A DNA stretch of 64,000 bases from Lentzea terrae (GTDB lineage: Bacteria; Actinomycetota; Actinomycetes; Mycobacteriales; Pseudonocardiaceae), in contig NZ_QFWW01000021.1 in the NCBI RefSeq assembly GCF_003265345.1, positions 58,005 to 122,004 on the forward strand. Direction: 5' to 3'. Of this stretch, positions 26,444 to 34,809 are shown piece by piece. The translations under genes and the position numbers were made by a program. Numbering within the stretch: the first letter of the stretch is position 1; every line of letters starts with the position of its first letter. The notes beneath the pieces were generated by a model. The model was not told the DNA's origin, did not search any database, and saw nothing but the letters and a program-made list of their open reading frames with translations.

Positions 26444-27457
26444 TCAGACGACAGCGGATCGGTCTTGCCCTCGGGTGCGCACCGCCCGCGGGCTCTCTCC
26501 GAACCAGCGGCGGCACGCGCGGCTCAGGCAGCTCTGCTCGGAGTAACCGAGCAGAGCGGCGATGTGGCCGAGCGGAAGGTCCGACTCCAGCAGGTACCGC
26601 TCCGCACGTTCGCGACGCACCTCGTCCACCAGCTGTTCGAAGGTCGTCCGGTGGCCGCCCAGCCGGCGCTGCAACGTCCGCGGGTGAAGTCCCAGGTGGG
26701 CAGCGATCGGTTCGATCCCCGTGCCGCCGGTGGGCAGGCTGCGCGTCACGAGGTGCCGGACCTGGGTCAGCAGGAGGCCGGCGGGATCGGTTGGCGCGGC
26801 GTCGAGGTAGTGCTGGACGAGAACGGCGAGCTGCGCATCGTCGGCGAGGTGCCGGGTGAGCTCGGACGCGTGGAAGTCGAAGCCGCAGAAGTCCTGGTTG
26901 GCCCTCGGGCGACAGCCGAAGAACTCGATGTAGCGGGCCGCCGTGGAGATGGCGGTGTGGGGGAGTGACACCGCGACCGGCCGGAACTGATCGCCGATGA
27001 GCATCCGGAGCACCCGGACGGTGACACCGAGGGCGAGCTCGTTCGTCTGTGCCCGCCGTACGGGCGAGGACGCCAGGATGGTGAAGCGGAACCGCACCGT
27101 CCTGGCGTCCAGCTCGTCGAAGTCGATCCGCAGAGCCGGGCTGTACACCGCGAGATACCGGGCGAATCCCCGCAGTGCCTCTCCGACCGTGGTGGAATGA
27201 CGCGCGATCAGAGCGACCGGCCCGAGGATCTCGACACCTTGTCGTTCCGACAGCCGCAGCCCGAAGTCCGGGCACGCCAGTTCAGCCGCCGCTGTCTCGA
27301 TGGCTCGCACCACTGATGGGAACGGAAGGAACGCCTCCGAATCCCCGATCAGCGCCGGATCCAGGCGCAATCGCCGCAGCGCCGCCGAGCTGTCACCCCC
27401 GAGCTCGTCAACGAGCTCGGGGAAGCCCTGCAGCGCGCTGGCCCGGATGAGGTCCAT
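26444..27457 (-). CDS. AraC-family regulator (OruR-like)
   Basis: A 337-residue regulator with an arabinose-binding-type N-terminal domain (LPFPSVVRAIETAAAEL, GPVALIARHSTTVGEALRGF) and a C-terminal double HTH (IAAHLGLHPRTLQRRLGGH, LGHIAALLGYSEQSCLSRAC RRWFG). It is co-directional with the hydrolase and SDR genes and probably activates them. Confidence 0.85.
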   Translation of the reverse strand: MDLIRASALQGFPELVDELGGDSSAALRRLRLDPALIGDSEAFLPFPSVVRAIETAAAELACPDFGLRLSERQGVEILGPVALIARHSTTVGEALRGFARYLAVYSPALRIDFDELDARTVRFRFTILASSPVRRAQTNELALGVTVRVLRMLIGDQFRPVAVSLPHTAISTAARYIEFFGCRPRANQDFCGFDFHASELTRHLADDAQLAVLVQHYLDAAPTDPAGLLLTQVRHLVTRSLPTGGTGIEPIAAHLGLHPRTLQRRLGGHRTTFEQLVDEVRRERAERYLLESDLPLGHIAALLGYSEQSCLSRACRRWFGESPRAVRTRGQDRSAVV

Positions 27458-27619
27458 GACTCGCAGTATCGCTGGTCGCGGCTTCAGCGGAGCGGTAGCG
27501 GCGCGAAGACGTGGTCCTGCCAGAGCCGGCGCGACCGCTCGCCAACGGACTCGTGCTGCAAGTCGGTCCCTACCTCATCGCGCTGTACGGGCGGAGCAAG
27601 TGATGACGGCACGCCAGGT

Positions 27620-28075
27620 CTAATCGGAAGGTCTCGAGTGGTTCCGGTAGGCGAGGTTCGGGATGTTCGCGCACTGGGGCCGCTACTCACTGCACGGGAA
27701 GGGGGAGTGGGACTGGTTCTAGTCCAGGACGCCCTTCGCGCTCTACGCCCAGCTCGCCGATCGGTTCAACCCGAGAAGTTCAACGCCGACGAGTGGGTGG
27801 ACATCGCCGCCGCCGCGGGCCGGCGGTACATCACCGTGACCTCACGCCACCACGACGGCTTCTCGATGTACGACACAAAGCTGTCGAACTTCAGAATCAC
27901 GAACTCGCAGTACGGCCGCCATCCGCTTGCTGACCTCGCCGAGGCATGTTCGAAGCGGGACATCAAGCTCGGGTTCTAGGGGTCGCTGATCGACTGGCAC
28001 CGCCCGGCGTTCTGGCACCGGCAGAACTCAGGTCTCGTCTGGGAGGACTACGTCGGCTTCCTCAACGGCACGGCA
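27620..28075 (+). pseudogene. alpha-L-fucosidase (GH29) relic
   Basis: The sequence reads RFGMFAHWGRYSLHGKGEWD WF-stop, then FNPEKFNADEWVDIAAAAGR, RYITVTSRHHDGFSMYDTKL and SNFRITNSQYGRHPLADLAE, then KRDIKLGF-stop, and after it LIDWHRPAFWHR and WEDYVGFLNGT. This order matches the N-terminal catalytic domain of GH29 fucosidases, but with two stop codons and a frame change. The C-terminal half is gone. With the broken GH78 gene it shows loss of plant- or glycan-degrading functions. Confidence 0.75.
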
Positions 28076-28299
28076 ACGGGTGTGGACGCGACGGTGTGCC
28101 CGGCGCCACCGGTGTCGTCATCGGTGGCGGCGCGAACTCTGCTGTGGGCTGTTCGAGTGGAGTCCCCCATGACGCCGTCACCATCCCGTGGCCTCTGGGT
28201 CTTGGTTCTGACCGAGGGAGCTTGCTGTGGCCGCGCTGACGAACACCGAACTGCTCACCGCGCTGACGGGACGATGCCGTTCCGTGGTGCTGTCTGGGA

Positions 28300-28408
28300 A
28301 CCTGGTTTGCGCTTTGCGTTCTACGGGCGGATGTCGACGAGCATTTTCCAGGATGCGCAGACGTCTCGTGCTTGGCAGCGTGCGATATCGGATGAGCTGA
28401 TCGAGGGC
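28300..28408 (+). pseudogene. serine recombinase, N-terminal fragment
   Basis: The frame reads LRFAFYGRMSTSIFQDAQTS then RAWQRAISDELIEG. This is the start of a large serine recombinase (resolvase) catalytic domain, in which YGRMST carries the nucleophilic serine. Similarity stops after about 36 codons. A preceding small frame (AALTNTELLTALTG) may be the leader gene often found before such recombinases. The surrounding 28.1-28.6 kb holds nothing else recognisable. Confidence 0.5.
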
Positions 28409-28597
28409 GTTGGCTCTGTCGTCGGCCTGGCACGGGCCAGGCATGCCGTCTGCGGAAGATCCTGGGCTCGGTTGGGGCGCGAGACCGGGTAGTCCGACCT
28501 TTGCGAACAAGTCCTACGTCCCCTGTCGCGGTGCCCGCGCGCGGTGGAGTCTCGAGTTGATCGCTCAGCCGAAGTTGACATGAGCTGGAGGCCCTCG

Positions 28598-29338
28598 ATG
28601 ACAGGTGCCGTGCTTGTCATGGTGGGCGGGCTGCTCGTGCTGTCCGTGGTCTCGGGGATGCTGGGTCTGGGGGTGGCGTTCGCGGCGGTGCCGTTCCTGG
28701 CACTGTTCTTGCCCGACCTGGTCGATCAGGTGCAGCCGCTGAGTCTGCTGCTCAACGGCATCACGGCGCTGTTCGCGGTGTTCGGTTTTGCACGCAGTGG
28801 CCTGATCGACTGGCGTCGGGCGCTCGGCCTGGTCGCGGTCACCACCGTCTTCGCCCCGCTGGGTGCTGTGCTGGCGAACGTCATCGAGCCGACCGCGATC
28901 TGGGCGGTCTACCTGGTCAGCGTGTGCTACCTGGCCTACCGGCTGTTCCGCCCGGTCACGGAGCGGCCCGGCGGGGAGAACTACCGCGCCGCGTTGGCCT
29001 GGGCGGTGCCCATCTCGGTGCTGTCCGGCCTGCTGGGGGTCGGTCCAGGATTCCTGCTGATGCCCACGCTGGTTCTGGTCGGTTTCGAGACCAAGAGGGC
29101 GGCGGCCATCAACGCCGTCGCGGTCACCCTGCCGTCGTTCTCCGCCCTGGTGCCGCATCTGCCGACGGCCCAGTGGGATCCCGGCCTGACCGTCGCGCTG
29201 CTGGTGGTGGGTGCGGTCGGCGCGTTCGTCGGCGCGCGGCTCACCAGCCTCTACGTCCCAGGTGAGCGCATCAAGCAGATGTTCGGCGTGCTCATCGTCG
29301 TCATGACCGGCTACAAGATCGTCACGCTGTTCACCTGA
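28598..29338 (+). CDS. TauE/SafE-family sulfite exporter-like permease
   Basis: A 246-residue integral membrane protein with about eight hydrophobic helices and two repeated halves (LVLSVVSGMLGLGVAFAAVP and PISVLSGLLGVGPGFLLMPT), as in TauE/SafE anion permeases that export sulfite or sulfonate-derived ions. The ATG at 28598 is preferred over 28580 because GGAGG precedes it. A DsrE gene follows after 31 bp, in line with a sulfur-handling operon. Confidence 0.85.
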   Translation: MTGAVLVMVGGLLVLSVVSGMLGLGVAFAAVPFLALFLPDLVDQVQPLSLLLNGITALFAVFGFARSGLIDWRRALGLVAVTTVFAPLGAVLANVIEPTAIWAVYLVSVCYLAYRLFRPVTERPGGENYRAALAWAVPISVLSGLLGVGPGFLLMPTLVLVGFETKRAAAINAVAVTLPSFSALVPHLPTAQWDPGLTVALLVVGAVGAFVGARLTSLYVPGERIKQMFGVLIVVMTGYKIVTLFT

Positions 29339-29369
29339 GCCCGAAGGTGAGGAGAAGGGAACCGAAGCC

Positions 29370-29714
29370 ATGCCGAAGACGGTGGTCCACATCTTCAACG
29401 CCGACCAGGACTCGCTGACCACGGGCGCCCACGTGGCTGAACGGATCCGCCAGGTCGCCGCCGATCGTGGCGTCGAGTTGGAGGTCTACCTGTTCGGCCC
29501 CGCCGAACGGGCACTGCTCGATCCTGCCGAGGGCGATTTCAACACTCAGATCGACGCGTTGGTCGAGCACGGCGTTCCGGCCAAGACGTGCTTGAACATC
29601 GCCGCCGCCAACGATGCCGCGGACAAGTTCGCCAGGCGCGGCATCCAGCTCGAGTTCGCCCGCGACGCCTTCGCCCGTTACGGATGCGAAACCGCCACGG
29701 TCATCTCGTTCTGA
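29370..29714 (+). CDS. DsrE-family protein
   Basis: A 114-residue DsrE/DsrF-like protein (VVHIFNADQDSLTTGAHVAE, EVYLFGPAERALLD). One cysteine, Cys72 in PAKTCLNIAAAND, is at the position used for persulfide carriage in this fold. It follows the TauE-like permease and precedes DUF2180 and OsmC proteins, so it probably relays or senses reactive sulfur in the cytoplasm (inference). Confidence 0.8.
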   Translation: MPKTVVHIFNADQDSLTTGAHVAERIRQVAADRGVELEVYLFGPAERALLDPAEGDFNTQIDALVEHGVPAKTCLNIAAANDAADKFARRGIQLEFARDAFARYGCETATVISF

Positions 29715-29781
29715 TCCCGTGCTCGTCACCGTGCTGTGGGCACGGCGCTCCAACTCAACACCGGAGGAGAGAAGGGTAGCC

Positions 29782-30045
29782 ATGAACTGCTACGACTGCG
29801 CCATCGAGAACCAGACAACCACGGCGACAGCTGTCTGCCGGCACTGTGGTGCCGCTGTGTGCGCCGAACACGCCCATGTGATCGCCGAGGCCTTCCGCCA
29901 CTTCTCCGGCATGGGTCCGGCTGACCGGCTGCCGCTCGCCCGCCGCATCTCGTGCGGCACCTGTTACCACGCGGAACACGGCACCCAGGAGAGCGTGGAC
30001 GGCACTGCCGCGCCGCGCGAGCATGTGGCGCGTGGACAGCGATGA
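29782..30045 (+). CDS. DUF2180 zinc-ribbon protein
   Basis: An 87-residue protein with CxxC pairs MNCYDCAIEN and AVCRHCGAAVC, a further SCGTC, and conserved His residues, which matches the DUF2180 family of actinobacterial metal-binding proteins. Its function is unknown. The ATG at 29782 follows GGAGGAGAGAAGG. Its TGA overlaps the OsmC start, so the two are translationally coupled. Confidence 0.75.
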   Translation: MNCYDCAIENQTTTATAVCRHCGAAVCAEHAHVIAEAFRHFSGMGPADRLPLARRISCGTCYHAEHGTQESVDGTAAPREHVARGQR

Positions 30046-30485
30046 ACGCCGCCCAGGCCCGCACCGTTTACCAGGTGCGGGCCAAGGCCAGTCCTGACGG
30101 TCCGGCCCGGATCGAGGCAGCCGGCCAGACGATCCCCGTCGATGCCTCCTGGGCCAAGTCGCCCTCCGGGCTGCCCGGCCCCGCGGAGCTCCTGGCATCC
30201 GCCTTCGCAGCCTGTCTGCTCAAGAACGTCGAGCGTTCCAGCCAACTGCTGCCGTTCCGCTACGACAGCGCCGAGGTCGATGTGACCGCGCGCCGTCAGG
30301 ACACCCCACCCAAGTTCACCACCATCACCTACGAGGTGCGGCTAGTGACCGACGAGCCGCAGCATCGGGTCGAACTGCTGCACCGCAACCTGCGCCGGTA
30401 CGGCACCGTGTACAACACCCTCGCCGCCGTCTGCGAGGTCCAGGGTCGCGTCGCCACCATCTCACCGTCGGAACAACAGCCATGA
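30042..30485 (+). CDS. OsmC-family peroxidase
   Basis: A 147-residue OsmC/Ohr-like protein. The family reduces organic hydroperoxides and reacts with persulfides through a cysteine pair, here in ASAFAACLLKNVERSS and in VCEVQGRV. The position after TauE and DsrE suggests detoxification of sulfur or peroxide species. The ATG is in a four-base overlap with the DUF2180 stop. Confidence 0.85.
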   Translation: MNAAQARTVYQVRAKASPDGPARIEAAGQTIPVDASWAKSPSGLPGPAELLASAFAACLLKNVERSSQLLPFRYDSAEVDVTARRQDTPPKFTTITYEVRLVTDEPQHRVELLHRNLRRYGTVYNTLAAVCEVQGRVATISPSEQQP

Positions 30486-30499
30486 CGCGGTCGCCGAAT

Positions 30500-30784
30500 G
30501 GGACGTGCATGCCACGCATGAATTCGGTTATCGAACGTTGGGTCAAGACCCTTCGCGTCGAACTGTTGGACCGCATGCTGATCTAGAATCAGACCCACCT
30601 ACGGTGTGCGCTGCGCGAGTACGAGCGGTACTACAACGAGCACGGGACCCACCGATCACTCGTCGCCGCAGCACCCTTGCGGGTCCGGCCCCAGCCTCTT
30701 GAGCCCGATCAGATCGAACGCTTCAGAGTAGATCGGCAGGACCGTCTGGGCGGAGTCATCCACGAGTATCGCTGTGCGGCCTAA
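30500..30784 (+). pseudogene. integrase-core transposase, C-terminal relic
   Basis: The sequence reads MPRMNSVIERWVKTLRVELL DRMLI-stop, then HLRCALREYERYYNEHGTHR SLVAAAPL and GGVIHEYRCAA-stop. It is closely similar to the transposase ending at 52181 and carries an internal TAG. The 25 bp after the stop (TTTTCGGCACGCACA) also match that copy, so the right end of the element is preserved. Confidence 0.8.
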
Positions 30785-30993
30785 CCTGCATGGACGGGCT
30801 TTTCGGCACGCACAACGGTCGTGAGAACCGCAAGTACGGTCCACTACCACGTGCGCACCGATGGTTCCGGACCAGTCGAAGCCACAGAGCTGAGGTTCGG
30901 CGGAAGCAGATCACCGGCCGCTGGCCGAAACGAGCACGGCTGACGTCGGAAGCCAGTTCAGCCAGCCGCCCATTCCAGGATGCTGGCCGGAGG

Positions 30994-31890
30994 TCAGTGG
31001 TTGTCTGGTGTGGCCGGCAGTGGTGGTGCAGAGTCGCGCATGTAGCCGATGCCCGCGGTCACGACGTAGTTCGCCGATGCCGCATCCAGCTTCCAGGGAT
31101 GTCGCACTAGCAGGCGTCGCAGGCTGCTGCTGTCCGCGATCTGTGCCGGCCGTGTGGGAAGTCGAGCGAACCACTGTCCGTCCTGACCCCAGTGCGGGTC
31201 TGAAGCGTCATCCACCGCGGCGGCGAAGCGGTCGACCAGATGTGGCCACGCCGGTGTGCCCCACCAATGGTGGCACGCGAGTCCGCCGTGCGCTGCGGCG
31301 CGCCCGAATGCGAAGTGGTTGCTGCGCTCCTCGGCGAGGGCGACGACGGCACCCAGGGTTTCGGCGACGTGGTCGTCGAATTCGCCGAGTCCGTCGCCAG
31401 CGATGTCCGCGAGGGTGAGTCCGATGGGCAGATTGCGCTTGGGGTCGGTGAACCAGCGGTAGAGCTTGCGGAGAAGCCATTCCACGGCGCCGATGTCGAT
31501 TGTGTCGAGATCGGTCGTGGAGGAGTGGGCGTCGATGCCGCAGTCGGTGCGCCAGCGTCGGATCATGTCGCGGACCCGATGGGTTGTGTGGGAGTTGACT
31601 CGCAGGATGCCGCCGTCACTGAGCGGTCCATCACCTGCATGCCAGTCCTCCACGGGACTGTTGCGCCACGCGCTGTTGACCAGCCCGACGGCCGCCATGT
31701 CCAGCACCGCGCCTACCTGATCGGGATCGATGCCGACTTGGTGGCGCAGCATTTGCGCTACCAGGAGTTCCTCTTGTTTTGTTGGGCGGTCAGCTCGTCG
31801 GGCTTCATCGTGTCCTTGTTCGTGTTCGTCGGCATGCCCTGGGCTGTCGCTGACTGTAACTGCCGCAGCGATGGGCTCAGCACCACCCAT
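30994..31890 (-). CDS. integrase-associated protein of unknown function
   Basis: A 298-residue soluble protein, rich in Trp and His (NSAWRNSPVEDWHAGDGPLS, GLACHHWWGTPAWPHLVDRF, VVTAGIGYMRDSAPPLP), with no domain I can name. The ATG at 31890 is just downstream of the stop of a tyrosine-recombinase fragment on the same strand. Proteins of this look tend to lie beside actinobacterial integrases (from memory, not searched). The sequence is uninterrupted, unlike its neighbours. Confidence 0.5.
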   Translation of the reverse strand: MGGAEPIAAAVTVSDSPGHADEHEQGHDEARRADRPTKQEELLVAQMLRHQVGIDPDQVGAVLDMAAVGLVNSAWRNSPVEDWHAGDGPLSDGGILRVNSHTTHRVRDMIRRWRTDCGIDAHSSTTDLDTIDIGAVEWLLRKLYRWFTDPKRNLPIGLTLADIAGDGLGEFDDHVAETLGAVVALAEERSNHFAFGRAAAHGGLACHHWWGTPAWPHLVDRFAAAVDDASDPHWGQDGQWFARLPTRPAQIADSSSLRRLLVRHPWKLDAASANYVVTAGIGYMRDSAPPLPATPDNH

Positions 31891-31916
31891 ACGAGCGACA
31901 GATTCCAATGCGCTGA

Positions 31917-32225
31917 TCAACGTGACAGTGGATGTGGTTCGCCGGTCAGTGCCGACAGTGCGGTGGCGACTTCGCGCGGCACACCTTTGATGTAGGTGAG
32001 GGTGGAGCCGTCTTTGGCGTCGGTGTGACCGGCGTAGGCGCGTGCGATGCCGTAGCCGAAGTTGCGTTCGACGCAGATGAGTGTGGTGTGGCGCCGCCAA
32101 TGCGTGGACACACCGAGCTTCGCAGCCCACGGGAGTGCTGTCGGAATGCGGGTCCAGAGGTGGTCGTAGCGGCGGCTCGTCAACGGCGTGTGGTTCGCGT
32201 ACCGCAGCAGGGCGTCGGTTGGTGA
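31917..32225 (-). pseudogene. tyrosine recombinase, C-terminal fragment
   Basis: The sequence reads TPLTSRRYDHLWTRI, LGVSTHWRRHTTLICVERNF, GYGIARAYAGHTDAKDG and STLTYIKG, which is the catalytic C-terminus of a phage-type integrase. The His-x-x-Arg-His box, second His (AGHT) and probable Tyr nucleophile (TLTYIKG) are visible. The N-terminal SAM-like domain and first catalytic Arg are gone. It ends just before the unknown protein at 30994-31890. Confidence 0.65.
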
Positions 32226-32367
32226 TACTGCACCGCGGCAGGCTGCATGGGAGATCGCGCTCGAGCGGAACTCGGCGATCGTGTTCCCCCGCGCAGTTCA
32301 TGGACAGCGTCCGCTCGATGAACACGTTCCTGGACAGGGAGATTCCGGCCGCTCGTGACCCGCTGGG

Positions 32368-33706
32368 TCAGTTTGGCTGACCGGTGAGCGACCGGTGCAC
32401 GCGCTCGGTGAGCGCGCGCAGCCGGTCGCTGGTCCGTACTTCGACCGGAACGGGGGAGGTGAGGTCGAGCGTGTGCTCCGGTTGCCACGCCAGGTCGACG
32501 GTGAACCTGTCTCGCGCGTCATCGACCTGCTCGGGTTCCGTCCGAAGTGGACCTGTTCGTGCTCCGGCGGTCATGACGGTCGTCAGCAGTGGCTCGTGGC
32601 CGGGCGGTGGGTCTTCGTTGCGCAGCGCGAGAACGTCTCGCGGCCCGAAGGCGGTGCGGAACACCTGCTTGGCGCCGGGTGCGGTGGCCTTGCCAGTGGA
32701 CAGCTTCATCACCGGCTTGCCGTCGTACTCCACGAGCTTGTAAGCACTGTCCAGGGACGGTGCGTCGGCGGAGACGCCCATGCGCGTGCCGACACCGAAG
32801 GCGTCGATCGGTGCACCATGCGCGACGAGTGCGGCGATGGAGTGTTCGTCGAGTCCGCCGCTGGCGACGATGCGTGCCGCGGTCAGCCCGGCCTTGTCGA
32901 GCTGTCGGCGGGCGTCCGCTGCCAGCGAGCAGAGGTCACCGGAGTCGAGCCGGACTCCGAAGGGATGCTGCGGAGGCAGGTGCCGCGCCACCTCGATGGC
33001 CCTGCCGACGCCTTCGGGCGTGTCGTAGGTGTCGACCAGGAAGACCGTCGCGCTGGGAAAGTCCTCGGCGAACGCCTCGAACGCCGCCCGCTCGCCGGGG
33101 AACGCCAGGATGTAGGAATGGGCCGTTGTGCCCGTGGCCGTGAGTCCGTACCGCCGGGCGGCGGCCACGTAGCTGGTGCCGCTGAACCCCGCGAGCGCCG
33201 AAGCCCTCGCGGACTGCCAGAGCTGCCTCGTGACCGTGCGTGCGGCGCGCGGCGAAGTGGACGACGTCACGTCCCGCCGCCGCGATACGGCAGCGGGCGG
33301 CCTTGGAGGCGATGGTGCTCTGGAACGTCACCAGGTTCAGCAACGCCGTCTCCACCAGCTGCGCCTCGGCGATGGGCGCGGTCACCTCGAGCAGCGGTTC
33401 ACCGGCGAACACGGCCCGTCCCTCCGGGACAGCTCGGACGTCGCCGGTGAACCGCAGATCCCGCAACGCGGTACACGCCGCAGCGTCCAGGACGGCTGCG
33501 TCGCGGAGGTAGTCGAGCTCGTCCTCGGTGAACCGGAACCGTTCGAGAAACGAGAGGCAGTCCGCCAGACCGGCGGCGACGAGGAAGCCGCGCGCCGCCG
33601 GAAGGGCGCGGGCGAACAAGCTGAACGTCGCCGGCGCCGTCATCCCGCGGCGCAGGTAGCTCACCGCCATCCGGATCTCGTACAGGTCGGTGCACAGGCC
33701 CGTCAT
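32368..33706 (-). pseudogene. pncB: nicotinate phosphoribosyltransferase with one frameshift
   Basis: This enzyme feeds nicotinic acid into NAD. The first frame (from 33706) has GLCTDLYEIRMAVSYLRRGM and VTAPIAEAQLVETALLNLVT. The second continues with GFSGTSYVAAARRYGLTATG, VRLDSGDLCSLAADARRQLD, ASGGLDEHSIAAL and FGVGTRMGVS to the stop at 32368. The break is one extra C in the run at 33187-33190; removing it restores a protein of about 445 residues. It could be recent decay or sequence error. PncB2 is a DosR-regulon member in mycobacteria, and a DosR-like box lies 36 bp upstream. Confidence 0.85.
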
Positions 33707-33741
33707 CCGTCGAGGCTCACCCAGCCGGGGCCGGGCGGACT

Positions 33742-33755
33742 GGGCCGAACGACCC
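33742..33755. promoter_or_regulatory. DosR-like box upstream of pncB
   Basis: GGGCCGAACGACCC fits the pattern GGGnC-N4-GnCCC and resembles the DosR/DevR consensus GGGACTWWAGTCCC. It lies 36-49 bp upstream of the pncB start on the reverse strand, a usual distance for an activator site. Confidence 0.45.
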
Positions 33756-33767
33756 TGCCACGGGTGC

Positions 33768-34649
33768 CTACGGCTCGAGGCATTCGGGGATCGAGTCGGT
33801 CTGGCCGGTCGGCTGTTCGGTGTTTCCGGCGGGGTCGTAGATCTTGACCCAGCGCACCGAGCTGAACTGCTTGAGCGTCGGGAAGATTTCTCCGGCGATG
33901 GTGAACGTCGAGCCGTGGCTGGAACATCCGCCGGTGAGCCGGACGCGCGCGATGCCGTTCGAGATGGACAGGTTGGTGAAGCCGGTGGCGTCGGAGTTGA
34001 CGAACCGCAGTCGCTGGGCCAGTTCCTCCTGGGTGGGGCCAGCGAAGAGGCGTTGCAGCGCGCCGCGCGCGGTGGCCGGGGGGATCACCGGCCGGGACAC
34101 GGCTCGGGTGTAGGGCTCGATGCCCGGTTCGAACCGGTTGAGGTCGAGGAAGTGGACGTCGACCGGCACGGTGCGGAACGGGGTGCTGATGTCGACGACG
34201 ACCCTGCTCGGGTTGGTGAGGGTGAAGGTGTTCACCGTGGTCTGGCGGGCGAGCCCGATGCCGAAGGTGAGGACGCCTTCGAAGTCGCCGGAGTTCACGA
34301 CCTGGATCACGTTGGGCAGCGGGTAGGTGCGGCGGGTCGGGCCGTAGGTCACGTTGCCGTTCTCGTCGTGCCCGGACGCGGACGCCATGCGCACCTGGAG
34401 GATCGCGTCGCCGACCACGGGCACCGGTAAGCCGGAGGGGTCGCCGATCAGCTCGGGCACGTATCCGACGTCACGTTGCGCGGGAAGCGGCCCGGCGAAC
34501 TCGAACACCACGCGGTCGTAGTCGGGGTGGTGTGCCGCCCGGATCGCCATGAGCGTGGTGGTCTGCTGTGCGGCCGTAGCGGGTGCTGCCGTTGCGCCGA
34601 ATGCGGCGAACAGCAGCAGCGTTGCGGCGAGGATGCGAATTCTGGTCAT
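33768..34649 (-). CDS. secreted AMIN-like/GerMN domain protein
   Basis: A 293-residue exported protein. Residues 1 to about 28 are a signal peptide (IRILAATLLLFAAFGATAAP, cleavage after ATAA). An AMIN-like beta-sandwich follows (YDRVVFEFAGPLPAQRDVGY to RVVVDISTPFRTV). The C-terminus is a GerMN-type domain (ALQRLFAGPTQEELAQRLRF, VRLTGGCSSHGSTFTIAGEI). Such proteins act at the cell wall; no enzyme activity is implied. The ATG at 34649 follows CGAGGGGGA. It is divergent from the HAD-ATPase gene. Confidence 0.8.
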   Translation of the reverse strand: MTRIRILAATLLLFAAFGATAAPATAAQQTTTLMAIRAAHHPDYDRVVFEFAGPLPAQRDVGYVPELIGDPSGLPVPVVGDAILQVRMASASGHDENGNVTYGPTRRTYPLPNVIQVVNSGDFEGVLTFGIGLARQTTVNTFTLTNPSRVVVDISTPFRTVPVDVHFLDLNRFEPGIEPYTRAVSRPVIPPATARGALQRLFAGPTQEELAQRLRFVNSDATGFTNLSISNGIARVRLTGGCSSHGSTFTIAGEIFPTLKQFSSVRWVKIYDPAGNTEQPTGQTDSIPECLEP

Positions 34650-34725
34650 CGAGGTCCCCCTCGTGGACTGGGCGGGCGTTGTGCTCGCCGTTCCCAGATC
34701 TAGACCTCGGGCCGCCTTCCCCGTA

Positions 34726-34739
34726 GAGCAGAAGGTCCC
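34726..34739. promoter_or_regulatory. weak DosR-like box before the HAD-ATPase gene
   Basis: GAGCAGAAGGTCCC has one good half (GGTCCC) with the 5-4-5 layout of the other boxes in this region. It lies 71 bp upstream of the ATG at 34810. Only the right half matches well. Confidence 0.25.
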
Positions 34740-34809
34740 CGGTAGCCCGTCGGCGGCGTGGGACGAACTGCTCTGGGAGCAGGTGGAATACCTGTGTAGC
34801 AAGGGGTTT

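Noticed and set aside
27484..27690. Short reverse frame upstream of the fucosidase relic
   Set aside because: It overlaps recognisable GH29 sequence on the other strand and has no start signal.
34120..34145. GGTTCGAACC-like sequence resembling a tRNA T-loop
   Set aside because: It lies inside the AMIN/GerMN coding sequence and no acceptor stem or other arms can be formed.
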